DNA from: Pseudomonas fontis
GTDB lineage: Bacteria > Pseudomonadota > Gammaproteobacteria > Pseudomonadales > Pseudomonadaceae
Direction of reading: 5' to 3'
DNA length: 64,000 nt
Assembly (NCBI RefSeq): GCF_028656955.1
Contig: NZ_JAMDGY010000056.1
Coordinates: 1-64,000, forward strand
Part shown: piece after piece, positions 43,586-51,831 of the stretch
Layout of the letters: each line of letters begins with the position of its first letter
How positions within the stretch are numbered: position 1 is the stretch's first letter
Program-made: the position numbers and the translations under genes
The notes under the pieces: model-generated
The model's input: the letters and a program-made list of their open reading frames with translations, nothing else
Databases searched by the model: none
Told to the model about the DNA's origin: nothing

Positions 43586-43972
43586 TCAGTAGGCCGACCC
43601 CGAGCTGTCGTTGAGGTTATGCCGCTCGTCGCCGCGTAGGGGCGGGTTGAACACGCTGAGCAGAATCAGGTCCTGTTCCTTGCTGGCGCGCAGGTAGTGG
43701 CGATCGTGCTGATCGAGTACATACACATCGCCGGGCCGAACCGGGTAGATACTGCCCTGCATGTCTTCGACCTCGCCTTCGCCGGCGATGCAGTAACACG
43801 CCTCCAGATGATTGCGATAATGCAGCAGTGATTCGGTGCCGGCACGGACCACGGTGTGGCACAAGGTAAAGCCCATGGCATCGCGCTCGGTAAGTAGGCG
43901 ATGGCTGGTGCCTGCGCCCCACTCGACGAAGTACGGGTTTTTCTCGACGTCAGATTTGCTGCGAATGAACAT
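43586..43972 (-). CDS. ectoine-synthase-like (EctC family) cupin
   Basis: 128 aa, the length and start of EctC ([10 protein letters not shown]). With this start the residues fall on EctC numbering: metal ligands E57, Y84 and H92, and substrate-pocket residues R25, T40, Y52, H55, F108 and E116 (positions from my memory of characterised EctC). Ectoine synthase closes N-acetyl-diaminobutyrate into a cyclic amidine. No ectA, ectB or ectD is nearby, so it probably performs a related ring closure or dehydration on another substrate. The start at 43972 has AGAGG 5 bases upstream. A longer start at 44008 overlaps the previous stop (TGATG) but lacks a ribosome site. Confidence 0.85.
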   Translation of the reverse strand: MFIRSKSDVEKNPYFVEWGAGTSHRLLTERDAMGFTLCHTVVRAGTESLLHYRNHLEACYCIAGEGEVEDMQGSIYPVRPGDVYVLDQHDRHYLRASKEQDLILLSVFNPPLRGDERHNLNDSSGSAY

Positions 43973-44007
43973 ACGAACCTCTGTGAAGCGTTTGGTATTG
44001 AAAGGCA

Positions 44008-45189
44008 TCAGGCCGGAGAGACACTAACGTTGATGGGCTTCAAGCAGGCCTCGCCGAAAGCCGTCATTGCGTCGTTCCAAGCCAAGTCGCGGTGTGCTGC
44101 TATCGCCTGGATATCACGCCAATGACGCTGAAGTGGGTTGCCGGCTACCAGCGCTGAGGCACCGAGCCGTTCCACTAGGCGCCATACCGCCTGAACGCAC
44201 TGCTGCGCCAAGTAGGCTCGGTCCCGCTTAAGGAGCAACAGTTGCCGGGCATCCAAAGCTCGGTCATGAGTACCGGCTTCATGCAACCTGGAGATCAGCG
44301 ACTCATACAGTCGCCCCGCGCTGTATAGTTGCGCTGCTGAGTGGGCCGCTCGTTCAGCGATCAGTGGGTCGCTGGCCAGTGAGGAACCGGCCATCGCCGT
44401 CACATAGGCGGTATAGGCGCCTTCGGCGCAGCCCAGCAGCGGGCCGATGATTGAAGTGGTGAGATAGGGTGCCAGAGGTAGCCGGTCGATATAGTCGTTG
44501 CCGAACGCGGGCAAGCGTTGAGCGAATACCTTGTGCAGCGCAAACACCCGGTCATGAGGCACCAGCAATTGGTGGGTCAGCAGATCGTGGGAGCCGGTCG
44601 CGGCCATGCCACAGCTGTCCCAACTGTCGAGCCTCTCGACCTCGTGTGCGGCGATCAACAACAGAAACCGTGGCGTGTACGCAGCATCCGTGTGGTTCGG
44701 ACAGGGAGCATTGAGCATTAACCAGGTGGCGTCCTCGATACCAGAGCTGAAGCGCCAATGCCCGTTTACCCGAATACCCTTTGCCTCTTGGGACAGCTGG
44801 CAGTTGGCGCCACTAGAGGCAGAGGCGAACAACTGTCGGGCCCCCTCGGCGTATAACAGATCTTGGCAGGCCGTGGGCAGGCGTCGGGCGATGCTAGCGT
44901 GGCCACCCACAAGTGCCAGTATCCAGCCTGTGGAAGCACAAGCTCTGGCGGCGATGCGTGCGCTTTCTACCAGCGTTGGCCAGTTCCCACTATTAGTTGC
45001 TGGGGCGCGTGGCGATAGCAGGTCCAACCAGTCGCCGGCAAACAGTTCGGTGAAAGCTCTGCTGTTCAAGCGACGGTTCTTTTCTGCAGCGGCGGCCTGC
45101 AGGCGCCAGCCTGGCAGGTGTTGGAGTGCCCGGTGGCAAAGCGCAGATTTAGCGGCGGGGTGGAACGCTTGGTCGATGAGGTCATGCAT
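44008..45189 (-). CDS. group D flavin-dependent monooxygenase (acyl-CoA-dehydrogenase fold, HsaA/HpaB-like)
   Basis: 393 aa. The sequence has the acyl-CoA-dehydrogenase fold but the signatures of two-component hydroxylases: [15 protein letters not shown] (flavin site) and [17 protein letters not shown], then a C-terminal helical domain ending [17 protein letters not shown]. Such enzymes use reduced flavin and oxygen to hydroxylate aromatic rings or amines. No flavin reductase lies in the cluster, so a host reductase would be needed. The ATG overlaps the end of the previous gene by 8 bases (ATGCATGA), so they are coupled. The substrate is unknown, and N-hydroxylation is as possible as C-hydroxylation. 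Confidence 0.82.
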   Translation of the reverse strand: MHDLIDQAFHPAAKSALCHRALQHLPGWRLQAAAAEKNRRLNSRAFTELFAGDWLDLLSPRAPATNSGNWPTLVESARIAARACASTGWILALVGGHASIARRLPTACQDLLYAEGARQLFASASSGANCQLSQEAKGIRVNGHWRFSSGIEDATWLMLNAPCPNHTDAAYTPRFLLLIAAHEVERLDSWDSCGMAATGSHDLLTHQLLVPHDRVFALHKVFAQRLPAFGNDYIDRLPLAPYLTTSIIGPLLGCAEGAYTAYVTAMAGSSLASDPLIAERAAHSAAQLYSAGRLYESLISRLHEAGTHDRALDARQLLLLKRDRAYLAQQCVQAVWRLVERLGASALVAGNPLQRHWRDIQAIAAHRDLAWNDAMTAFGEACLKPINVSVSPA

Positions 45190-46216
45190 TGCCTGACTCT
45201 CCAGCGTCTCTATTGTCAGTTGCTAGGCGGCCAAGGCGCGCACTCTCAAAGCAAAAATCCACGGGTTGCACCACTGGGCCCAACAAACTGAGGAAGCGCT
45301 CTATCTGGTCTAGGTCGTTCGAGGCAACGAGCTCGCAGAAGTTGCTGCTGCTCCACAGCAGGTGAACGTACTTGAAGTGTGTGGACAGGGCGCTCACCAA
45401 CTCCTCCAGAGTGACTTGGCCGTTTTGCATCTGCTCGAGCATCTGCTGGCGTTTCCAGCGGATTTCTTCTTCACTGAAGTAGCGGGTTTTGAATACCTCG
45501 TCCTTGATCAGCTCACGCCTCAGGTATTCCTGCGGATCGGGGTGATTGAGTTTTTCAAGGAAAAACGCCAACCCGGTGGGCTTGAGAAACTGCTTGATAT
45601 GGGCGATTTGTCGCTCGCGGTCGCGGGTATAAAACTGGAATGCTGCCATTTCATAAATGAACTCGAAACCTTGGCTGAACCCCCGGTATTCTGGGCTTTG
45701 CAGCAGGGCCGGACAGACCTTGAGTAATGACTGCGGATAGAACTGCGACAGCAATGGGTCAGCATATCGTTCGAATGCGGCCCGGTTAGCCCGGTTGGGC
45801 GACGATGTAAAACTGCGGATCAATCCTTTCGAATGGCCAGCCAGGGCGCGGCCGTTGGTACCATCGAAGGCATCCACTTCGAACAGGCTGAAGGTCTGGG
45901 CTCCCTCTTTGGCTCTGGTTTGGGCCAGCCGGGTCAGGGCTACGCCAACCCGGGACAGCTCTTCGAGAATGTATGGCACGCTGGCCAGGAAGTGTGAAAA
46001 CAAGGGCCCCGCGCCTTCGATTAGGCGGTCGTGGTAGTCGAAGACTCGAGGGTCGGTGATCGTTGACCTCAGGTGGCTATGCAAAGACTGTAAGGGTACT
46101 TGGCTGGCGCCTGTGGCCAAACTATGGAAATGCCTAGCTAGTTTCAGCATGGCACTTTGTTGCAGGTCTTGCTCCAGCTTGGTGTCGTCCGGTGACTGTT
46201 CGGGGCAAGTTTTCAT
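45182..46216 (-). CDS. putative class I SAM-dependent methyltransferase-like protein
   Basis: 344 aa. The N-terminal 105 residues are helical. Then FEVDAFDGTNGRALAG sits where motif I (ExGxGxG) would be, but with only partial glycines. GFEFIYEMAAFQFY and FLKPTGLAFFLEKLNHPDP follow as the post-motif strands. The rest (RRELIKDEVFKTRYFSEEEI, GQVTLEELVSALSTHFKYV) reads like a substrate-binding cap. The fold call rests on this order of elements, so it may use SAM in an unusual way or be another enzyme. Some SAM-dependent proteins of this shape cyclise SAM rather than methylate; that cannot be decided here. AGGAG lies 8 bases before the ATG, and the upstream ligase ends 16 bases away. Confidence 0.6.
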   Translation of the reverse strand: MKTCPEQSPDDTKLEQDLQQSAMLKLARHFHSLATGASQVPLQSLHSHLRSTITDPRVFDYHDRLIEGAGPLFSHFLASVPYILEELSRVGVALTRLAQTRAKEGAQTFSLFEVDAFDGTNGRALAGHSKGLIRSFTSSPNRANRAAFERYADPLLSQFYPQSLLKVCPALLQSPEYRGFSQGFEFIYEMAAFQFYTRDRERQIAHIKQFLKPTGLAFFLEKLNHPDPQEYLRRELIKDEVFKTRYFSEEEIRWKRQQMLEQMQNGQVTLEELVSALSTHFKYVHLLWSSSNFCELVASNDLDQIERFLSLLGPVVQPVDFCFESARLGRLATDNRDAGESGNA

Positions 46217-46232
46217 GACAGAGCTCCTATGA

Positions 46233-47774
46233 TCAGATCAGTCCGTTGGTGGTGAGCTTGCCCGAGTCGGTTTTTGGCAAGGCTTCGAGGAACACGCAGT
46301 GAGTTGGCACCATGTGCCAGTCCAGGAGGGATTTGCAGTAATCGAGTAAGACTTGTTCGCTGGTTTGGCTATGGTTGGCCTCAAGCACGATGCAGGCCTT
46401 GGGCACATGGCCTGCTAACTCGTCGGCGACCGGCACTACCAATACCTCGGCAACCGCCGGGTGTGAGGCCAGGCACTGCTCGATTTCCTGCGGGTTGACA
46501 CTCCAGATGTTGCGCATGAACACGTTGTCTTTGCGGGCCACGTAGTAGAGGTAGCCTTGAGCGTCCCGCTTGAACAGATCGCCAGTGCGGTAAAGCCGTG
46601 AATGGCCGAAGGTGTCGTGGACGAAGGCATTGGCATTCGCTTCGGGCATGTTCCAGTACTCGAGCATCAGGTAGTCGCTGGTTACCAACAATTCGCCTAT
46701 CTGCTCAGGCCGGTCGATGGTCAGGCCCAATTTGTCCACCAGATACACGCTGACGCCGGGTAGAGGCTTGCCTACTGATGTCGGTCGTTGGTCGATTTCT
46801 TCAGGGGGGAGGTAGCTGACGCGCTTGCACTCGGTGAGCCCGTAGTTGGAAAAAATCCGTACCTGGGGTAAGGCCCGGCGAACCTGTTGTAGATGGCGGA
46901 TGTGTAGTGCCTGTCCGCTGCTAGAGATATAGCGCAGGCTGGGGATTCGCTTCTGCCACTGCGGGCCGGTATTGGCCAATAAGGAAAACACAGGGGGGAA
47001 CACGTGCATGGCCGTTACTGCTTGGCGTTCGACCACTTCGAGTACATCCTCGGCGCTGCTGGCGGACCGGCTTTCGATCACGCTGGTGGCACCGACGAAT
47101 AGCGGCATCAGCACGTTGTAGACGCCGTAGTCCGAGGCCAGCGTCGAGTAGCTGAGAATGCGGTCGTCGGGGTTGTTCTGCTGGTAGGCGGTAACCCGGC
47201 TGGAAACCTCCAACATGATCCGGCTATTAACCAACACTCCTTTGGGATTGAAGGTCGAACCTGAGGTATAGAAAATGGAGGTGGGCCGCTCGGGGTCCAC
47301 TGCCGGTAACGATGTGGCTGATACCTTCTGATTTCGGTACATGGCCATGGCATCGGCCAAGTAGAGCACCTGGGGCGTGGGCGTGGGGTTAGGAACGGTA
47401 AGTAGGATCAGTACCAAGCCTGCTTCCTCAATTAGTTCCGGCAGGTCATCAGTGCAGTCAGTGATCAGCACCCGAGCTCCTGAATGCTTGAGCTGATGAA
47501 TCAGCTTGGCACGGCTCAGGGTGTGATGGGTGGCCACGGTAATTGCCCCTGCTTGCAACAGGCCCAAGTAGGCAGTAATCAGCTCAATGGAAATAGCCGA
47601 GTACAGACCCACGCGCTCACTTGGGGCGACGCCTAAATTCGGCAATAGTGAAGCAATGTCATCCGCCTGCTGTTGCAGTTCGTGATAGAGAGTTACGACC
47701 CCATCCAGGACAATCGCCGGTTTGGATGGGTATTTATTGGCGTTGTCCGCGATGACCTGATGAAAAGTTTTCAC
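46233..47774 (-). CDS. AMP-forming acyl/aminoacyl ligase (ANL superfamily)
   Basis: 513 aa, first gene of the operon. The adenylation motifs are in order: SIFYTSGSTFNPKGVLV (P-loop, about 166-182), SNYGLTECKRVSYLPPEE (A5, about 320), LYRTGDLFKRDAQG (A7) and PKTDSGKLTTNGLI (A10) with the catalytic Lys at 506. The hinge region ARKDNVFMRNIWSVNPQEIE lacks the usual KxxGxR glycine. The closest feel is the acyl-CoA/acyl-carrier ligases with a TECKR motif. It would activate a carboxylic or amino acid as an adenylate and then a thioester. No carrier protein gene is seen. The start is GTG at 47774, with GAGGA 9 bases upstream. Confidence 0.87.
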   Translation of the reverse strand: MKTFHQVIADNANKYPSKPAIVLDGVVTLYHELQQQADDIASLLPNLGVAPSERVGLYSAISIELITAYLGLLQAGAITVATHHTLSRAKLIHQLKHSGARVLITDCTDDLPELIEEAGLVLILLTVPNPTPTPQVLYLADAMAMYRNQKVSATSLPAVDPERPTSIFYTSGSTFNPKGVLVNSRIMLEVSSRVTAYQQNNPDDRILSYSTLASDYGVYNVLMPLFVGATSVIESRSASSAEDVLEVVERQAVTAMHVFPPVFSLLANTGPQWQKRIPSLRYISSSGQALHIRHLQQVRRALPQVRIFSNYGLTECKRVSYLPPEEIDQRPTSVGKPLPGVSVYLVDKLGLTIDRPEQIGELLVTSDYLMLEYWNMPEANANAFVHDTFGHSRLYRTGDLFKRDAQGYLYYVARKDNVFMRNIWSVNPQEIEQCLASHPAVAEVLVVPVADELAGHVPKACIVLEANHSQTSEQVLLDYCKSLLDWHMVPTHCVFLEALPKTDSGKLTTNGLI

Positions 47775-48303
47775 AGTTTAATGTCCTCAAAAAAGCTTTA
47801 TTTCGCGGAAATGTCTGTGTGTTGCAAGTGTGTCAGGCGCTAGGACTCTTGTTTAATGCAGTCGCCGGGCGGAGAGCTTGTTTTTGGTGAGAAGCGCAGA
47901 GCTTGAGTACTGCCAAGCACACCTCTAGTTACTAGCGTCGGGTAGTGATTTGGTTGGCCAGTGTGTTGATGGCGAAATTCCCTCAGCCAGGGATAGTTCT
48001 CGCGCTAAATGGGTCGGCTAGTAGATTGTGGTCAATGGAGGTCAGGTGTGACGTGGTACGCGAAATGAGCGTGTGGCGCAGAAAAGAGAGGCGCATAATA
48101 AAGTCCAATTTAATTATTGTTGTTTGGAGTGCTCATTCCCTTCGGCTGTCGTGAGCATCTAGCTGGTGATGTAGATACTTCATCGTGTGGGTTGAGCTGT
48201 CAACACGAAACTTGGCCGGTGATGAGGCATTTTTGTAACGTAAGTATTGATGTTTTTAAGCGGTGTGGCTTTTGATGCTAAATGATGTGGGAAAGGTCGG
48301 GTG

Positions 48304-48323
48304 GTTTAATGGTTTGATTAAAC
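48304..48323. promoter_or_regulatory. 20-bp dyad, candidate operator
   Basis: GTTTAAT (48304-48310) and ATTAAAC (48317-48323) are perfect 7-base inverted arms with a 6-base spacer. This is operator-sized. It lies 530 bases upstream of the ligase start, so its target gene is unclear. Confidence 0.35.
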
Positions 48324-48339
48324 ATGTTCTGTTTTAGTG

Positions 48340-48364
48340 TTTCGGGGTTTTCGGGGTTTTCGGG
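48340..48364. repeat. 9-bp tandem repeat, 2.8 copies
   Basis: The unit TTTCGGGGT is repeated at 48340-48348 and 48349-48357, with a partial third copy to 48364. It lies inside the AT-rich region next to the dyad. No function is assigned. Confidence 0.7.
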
Positions 48365-48406
48365 CTTATTAGCGGCTGGGCTGTTGGTCGGTTTAAATAA
48401 TTGATG

Positions 48407-48418
48407 TGCTTCGAAGCA
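48407..48418. repeat. 12-bp perfect palindrome
   Basis: TGCTTCGAAGCA is fully self-complementary, with no spacer. It could be a small operator; nothing else supports this. Confidence 0.35.
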
Positions 48419-48533
48419 TGGTCAATGTTCTTCGTTATTTAAAACTTCTAGTTCTTTGCCCAGCTTTTGGTCAAGCTCAGAAGCTACCTTGTCGAGGTGG
48501 TTTTTTGGGGTGATGGCGATACAAATTTTCTAA

Positions 48534-48659
48534 AGTGGCATCGCCCTCGACATCAATCCGCAGCGCTGGCTGCCGGTCATCAGCCGGGCAGAAGACTATG
48601 TCAGTGCCCACCGGCAACAACGCCGCCACCGACCATCCGCTTTCACCCTGCGCCACTGA
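48534..48659 (+). pseudogene. 3' relic of a truncated gene at the insertion edge
   Basis: The frame GGC ATC GCC CTC GAC ATC ... CGC CAC TGA is open for 41 codons (SGIALDINPQRWLPVIS, then RAEDYVSAHRQQ) and has strong G/C third-position bias, like host genes. It has no start codon or ribosome site, and a stop lies directly upstream in AT-rich sequence. It therefore looks like the C-terminal end of a gene whose 5' part was lost or replaced. I do not recognise the family. Confidence 0.55.
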
Positions 48660-48765
48660 TTCTTGGCTAGAGTGATCATTGGCGGCCATCGTTTCGCCGC
48701 CACCGTGATCGTTCAAGAGACGCCGGCAATGACCCGCGCGTCCACCACCTGATCAGGAGTGCACG

Positions 48766-51700
48766 ATGGATCTCAACCGTCGGCAGTTCTTCAAGGTCGC
48801 TGCTATCGGCCTTGGAGGCTCGAGCCTGGCGGCGCTGGGCATGGCGCCCACGCCCGCTTTCGCCGAGCAGGTGCGTCACTTCAAACTGACGCACACCCAC
48901 GAAACCCGCAACACCTGCCCCTACTGCTCAGTCGGCTGCGGCCTGATCCTGTACAGCCAGGGCGATGCGGCGAAAAACGTGGCGCAGAACATCATCCACA
49001 TCGAAGGCGACGCCGACCACCCGGTCAACCGCGGCACCCTGTGCCCCAAAGGCGCCGGCCTGCTCGACTTTATCCACAGCCCCAACCGCTTGCAGTACCC
49101 GCAGATCCGCAAACCCGGCAGCACCGAGTGGACGCGTATCGGCTGGGACGAAGCCATGGACCGCGTGGCCGAGCTGGTCAAGACCGACCGCGATGCCAAC
49201 TTCATCGAGAAGAACGCCCAGGGCCAGACGGTCAACCGCTGGCTCACCACCGGGTTCCTCGCCGCCTCCGCCGCGTCGAGCGAAGCCGGCTACCTGACCC
49301 ACAAGGTCATCCGCAGTCTGGGCATGCTGGGGTTCGATAACCAGGCACGTGTCTGACATGGCCCGACGGTGGCAAGTCTTGCCCCGACGTACGGCCGTGG
49401 TGCCATGACCAACCACTGGACAGATATCGCCAACGCGAATCTGGTCCTGGTGATGGGCGGCAACGCAGCAGAAGCGCACCCCTGCGGCTTCAAATGGGTG
49501 ACCGAAGCCAAGGCCCACAACAAGGCCCGGCTCATCGTGGTCGACCCGCGCTTTACCCGGACCGCCTCGGTGGCGGACTACTACGCGCCAATTCGCACCG
49601 GCAGCGACATCGCCTTCATGGGCGGGCTGATCAATTACCTGCTGAGCACCGACCAGATCCAGCACGAGTACGTGCGCAACTACACCGACGTGTCGTTCAT
49701 CGTCAAAGCCGGCTATGGCTTCGAGGATGGGCTGTTCAGTGGCTACGACGCGGCCAAGCGCACCTACAGCGACAAGTCCGGCTGGGGCTACGAGATGGGC
49801 GAGGACGGTTTCGCCAAGGTCGACCCGACTCTGCAGGATCCCCGTTGCGTCTACCAGCTGATGAAGACCCACTACAGCCGCTACACCCCGGAAATCGCCA
49901 GCATGACCTGCGGCATGCCGCAGGACAGCATGCAGAAGATCTGGGAAGAGATCGCCACCTGCTCGGCACCGGGCAAGACCATGACGATTCTCTATGCCCT
50001 GGGCTGGACCCAGCATTCGATTGGCGCGCAGATCATTCGCAGTGCGGCGATGGTGCAGCTGTTGCTGGGCAACGTCGGCATGCCGGGCGGCGGGGTAAAT
50101 GCATTGCGTGGCCACTCCAACATCCAGGGCCTGACCGACCTTGGCCTGTTGTCCAACTCGCTGCCGGGCTACCTGACGTTGCCCGGCGACGCCGAGCAGG
50201 ACTACAACGCCTATATCGCCAAGCGTGCGCTCAAGCCATTGCGCCCGGGGCAGCTGTCGTACTGGCAGAACTACGGCAAGTTCCACGTCAGCCTGATGAA
50301 GGCCTGGTACGGCGCCAACGCCACGGCTGAAAACAACTGGGGCTATGACTGGCTGCCCAAGCTGGATATCCCCGGCTATGACGTGCTGAAGATGTTCGAC
50401 CAGATGGGCCAGGGCAAGGTCAACGGCTATATGTGCCAGGGCTTCAACCCGATTGCCGCGTTGCCGGACAAGAACCGGGTGACGGCCGCGTTGAGCAAGC
50501 TCAAGTGGCTGGTGGTGATGGACCCGCTGGCCACCGAGACCTCGGAGTTCTGGCGCAATGTCGGGCCGTACAACGACGTCACCAGTGCCAATATCCAGAC
50601 CGAGGTGATCCGCCTGCCGACCACCTGTTTTGCCGAGGAAGACGGCTCGCTGGTCAACAGCAGCCGCTGGTTGCAATGGCACTGGAAGGGCGCCGACGGC
50701 CCCGGCGAAACCCGCACCGACGTGCGCATCATGAGCGAGCTGTACCGGCGCCTGCGTGATCGCTACAAGGCCGAAGGTGGTGCGTTTGCCGAGCCGTTGC
50801 TCAACCTCAGCTGGCCGTACAAGATCGCTGACGAACCATCGCCAGAAGAGCTTGCCAAGGAGCTCAACGGCGCAGCCGTCACCGATGTGACCGACGCCAC
50901 GGGCGCAGTGCTCAAGGCTGGCCAGCAGTTGGCCGGCTTCGCCCAGCTCAAGGACGATGGCAGTACTGCGTCCGGCTGCTGGATCTTCTGCGGCAGTTGG
51001 ACCGAGCAGGGCAACCAGATGGCCCGGCGCGACAACAGCGACCCGTACGGCATGAAGCAGAACCTGGGCTGGGCCTGGGCCTGGCCGTCGAACCGGCGGA
51101 TCCTCTACAACCGCGCCTCGGCCGATACCCAGGGCCGGCCGTGGGACCCGGCCAAACGCCTGGTCTGGTGGAACGGCAAGGCCTGGGGCGGCACCGACAC
51201 GCCGGACTACAAAGCCGACGTGCCGCCGGAAGCCGGGATGAACCCGTTCATCATGAACCCCGAAGGGGTGGCGCGGTTCTTCGCGGTCGACAAGATGGCC
51301 GAAGGGCCATTCCCCGAGCACTACGAACCCTTCGAGACGCCAATCGGCATCAACCCGCTGCACCCGAACAACAAGCAGGCCACCAGCAACCCGGCCGGGC
51401 GCATCTTCGATTCGGTGTGGGAAACCCTCGGCACCGCCAAGGACTACCCCTACGCGGCGACCAGCTACCGGCTCACCGAGCACTTCCACTTCTGGAGCAA
51501 GCATTGCCGGTTGAATGCGATTGCCCAGCCGGAGCAATTCGTCGAGATCGGTGAAGTGCTGGCCAAGGAGAAGGGCATCGCTGCCGGCGACCGGGTCCGG
51601 GTGTCGTGCAAACGCGGGTTCATCGAGGCGGTGGCGGTGGTCACCAAGCGGATCCGGCCGTTGCAGGTCAACAACCAGACCGTGCACCAGGTCGGTATTC

Positions 51701-51831
51701 CGCTGCACTGGGGGTTCACCGGCCTGACCCGGCACGGCTACCTCACCAACACCCTGGTGCCGTTCCTCGGTGACGGCAATACCCAGACCCCGGAATCGAA
51801 GTCGTTCCTGGTCAACGTGGAGAAAATCTGA
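48766..51831 (+). CDS. fdnG: formate dehydrogenase-N/O type major subunit, selenoprotein (in-frame TGA = Sec197)
   Basis: 1021 aa when TGA at 49354-49356 is read as selenocysteine. It is the molybdenum (bis-MGD) subunit that oxidises formate to CO2 on the periplasmic side. A Tat signal peptide ([13 protein letters not shown] to AFA, residues 1-33) is followed by the [4Fe-4S] motif CPYCSVGCG. Sec197 falls in NQARV[17 protein letters not shown], exactly as in E. coli FdnG (Sec196), and the frame continues without shift to 51831. A SECIS hairpin follows the TGA, and selA, selB and tRNA-Sec are downstream. The stop overlaps the fdnH start by one base. Confidence 0.97.
49357..49396 (+). promoter_or_regulatory. 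SECIS element for Sec197 of fdnG
   Basis: Directly 3' of the TGA, the stem GGCA (49371-49374) / TGCC (49380-49383) carries the loop AGTCT (49375-49379), with further pairing below. The loop matches the AGUCU loop I recall for the E. coli fdnG SECIS. It starts 18 bases after the TGA, within SelB-binding distance. Confidence 0.85.

Larger units (their letters stand above)
47775..48765. other. 991-base intergenic region between the cluster and fdnG
   Basis: No convincing complete gene is present. Bases 47775-48533 are visibly more AT-rich than either flank and should hold the minus-strand promoter of the five-gene cluster. They contain a 20-base dyad, a 9-bp tandem repeat and a 12-bp palindrome, listed separately. 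From 48534 the composition switches back to GC-rich with a gene relic. The fdnG promoter must lie in 48660-48750; I could not recognise an Anr (TTGAT-N4-ATCAA) box or a sigma54 site. A CAGGAG ribosome site precedes fdnG. Confidence 0.6.

Noticed and set aside
44606-45196. 196-codon plus-strand frame opposite the flavin monooxygenase
   Set aside because: Shadow frame with no ribosome site or motif, while the minus strand has clear family signatures.
47945-48154. 69-codon plus-strand frame in the AT-rich region
   Set aside because: No clear ribosome site, mixed composition and no recognisable features. Probably chance.
42282-48545. Inverted 8-base match (GCGATGCC / GGCATCGC) at the two edges of the cluster, as an insertion repeat
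   Set aside because: Eight bases in inverted orientation over 6 kb is expected by chance. No integrase, transposase or tRNA target is present.
48477-48716. 79-codon minus-strand frame before fdnG
   Set aside because: It lies opposite the plus-strand relic and has no ribosome site or hydrophobic or domain pattern.
49354-49356. Stop codon splitting fdnG, possible pseudogene
   Set aside because: The frame is unchanged on both sides, the residue aligns with Sec in E. coli FdnG, a SECIS follows, and the decoding genes are next door.
48928-51735. Minus-strand frame opposite fdnG
   Set aside because: Shadow of a GC-rich gene. The plus strand is a full formate dehydrogenase with all expected motifs.
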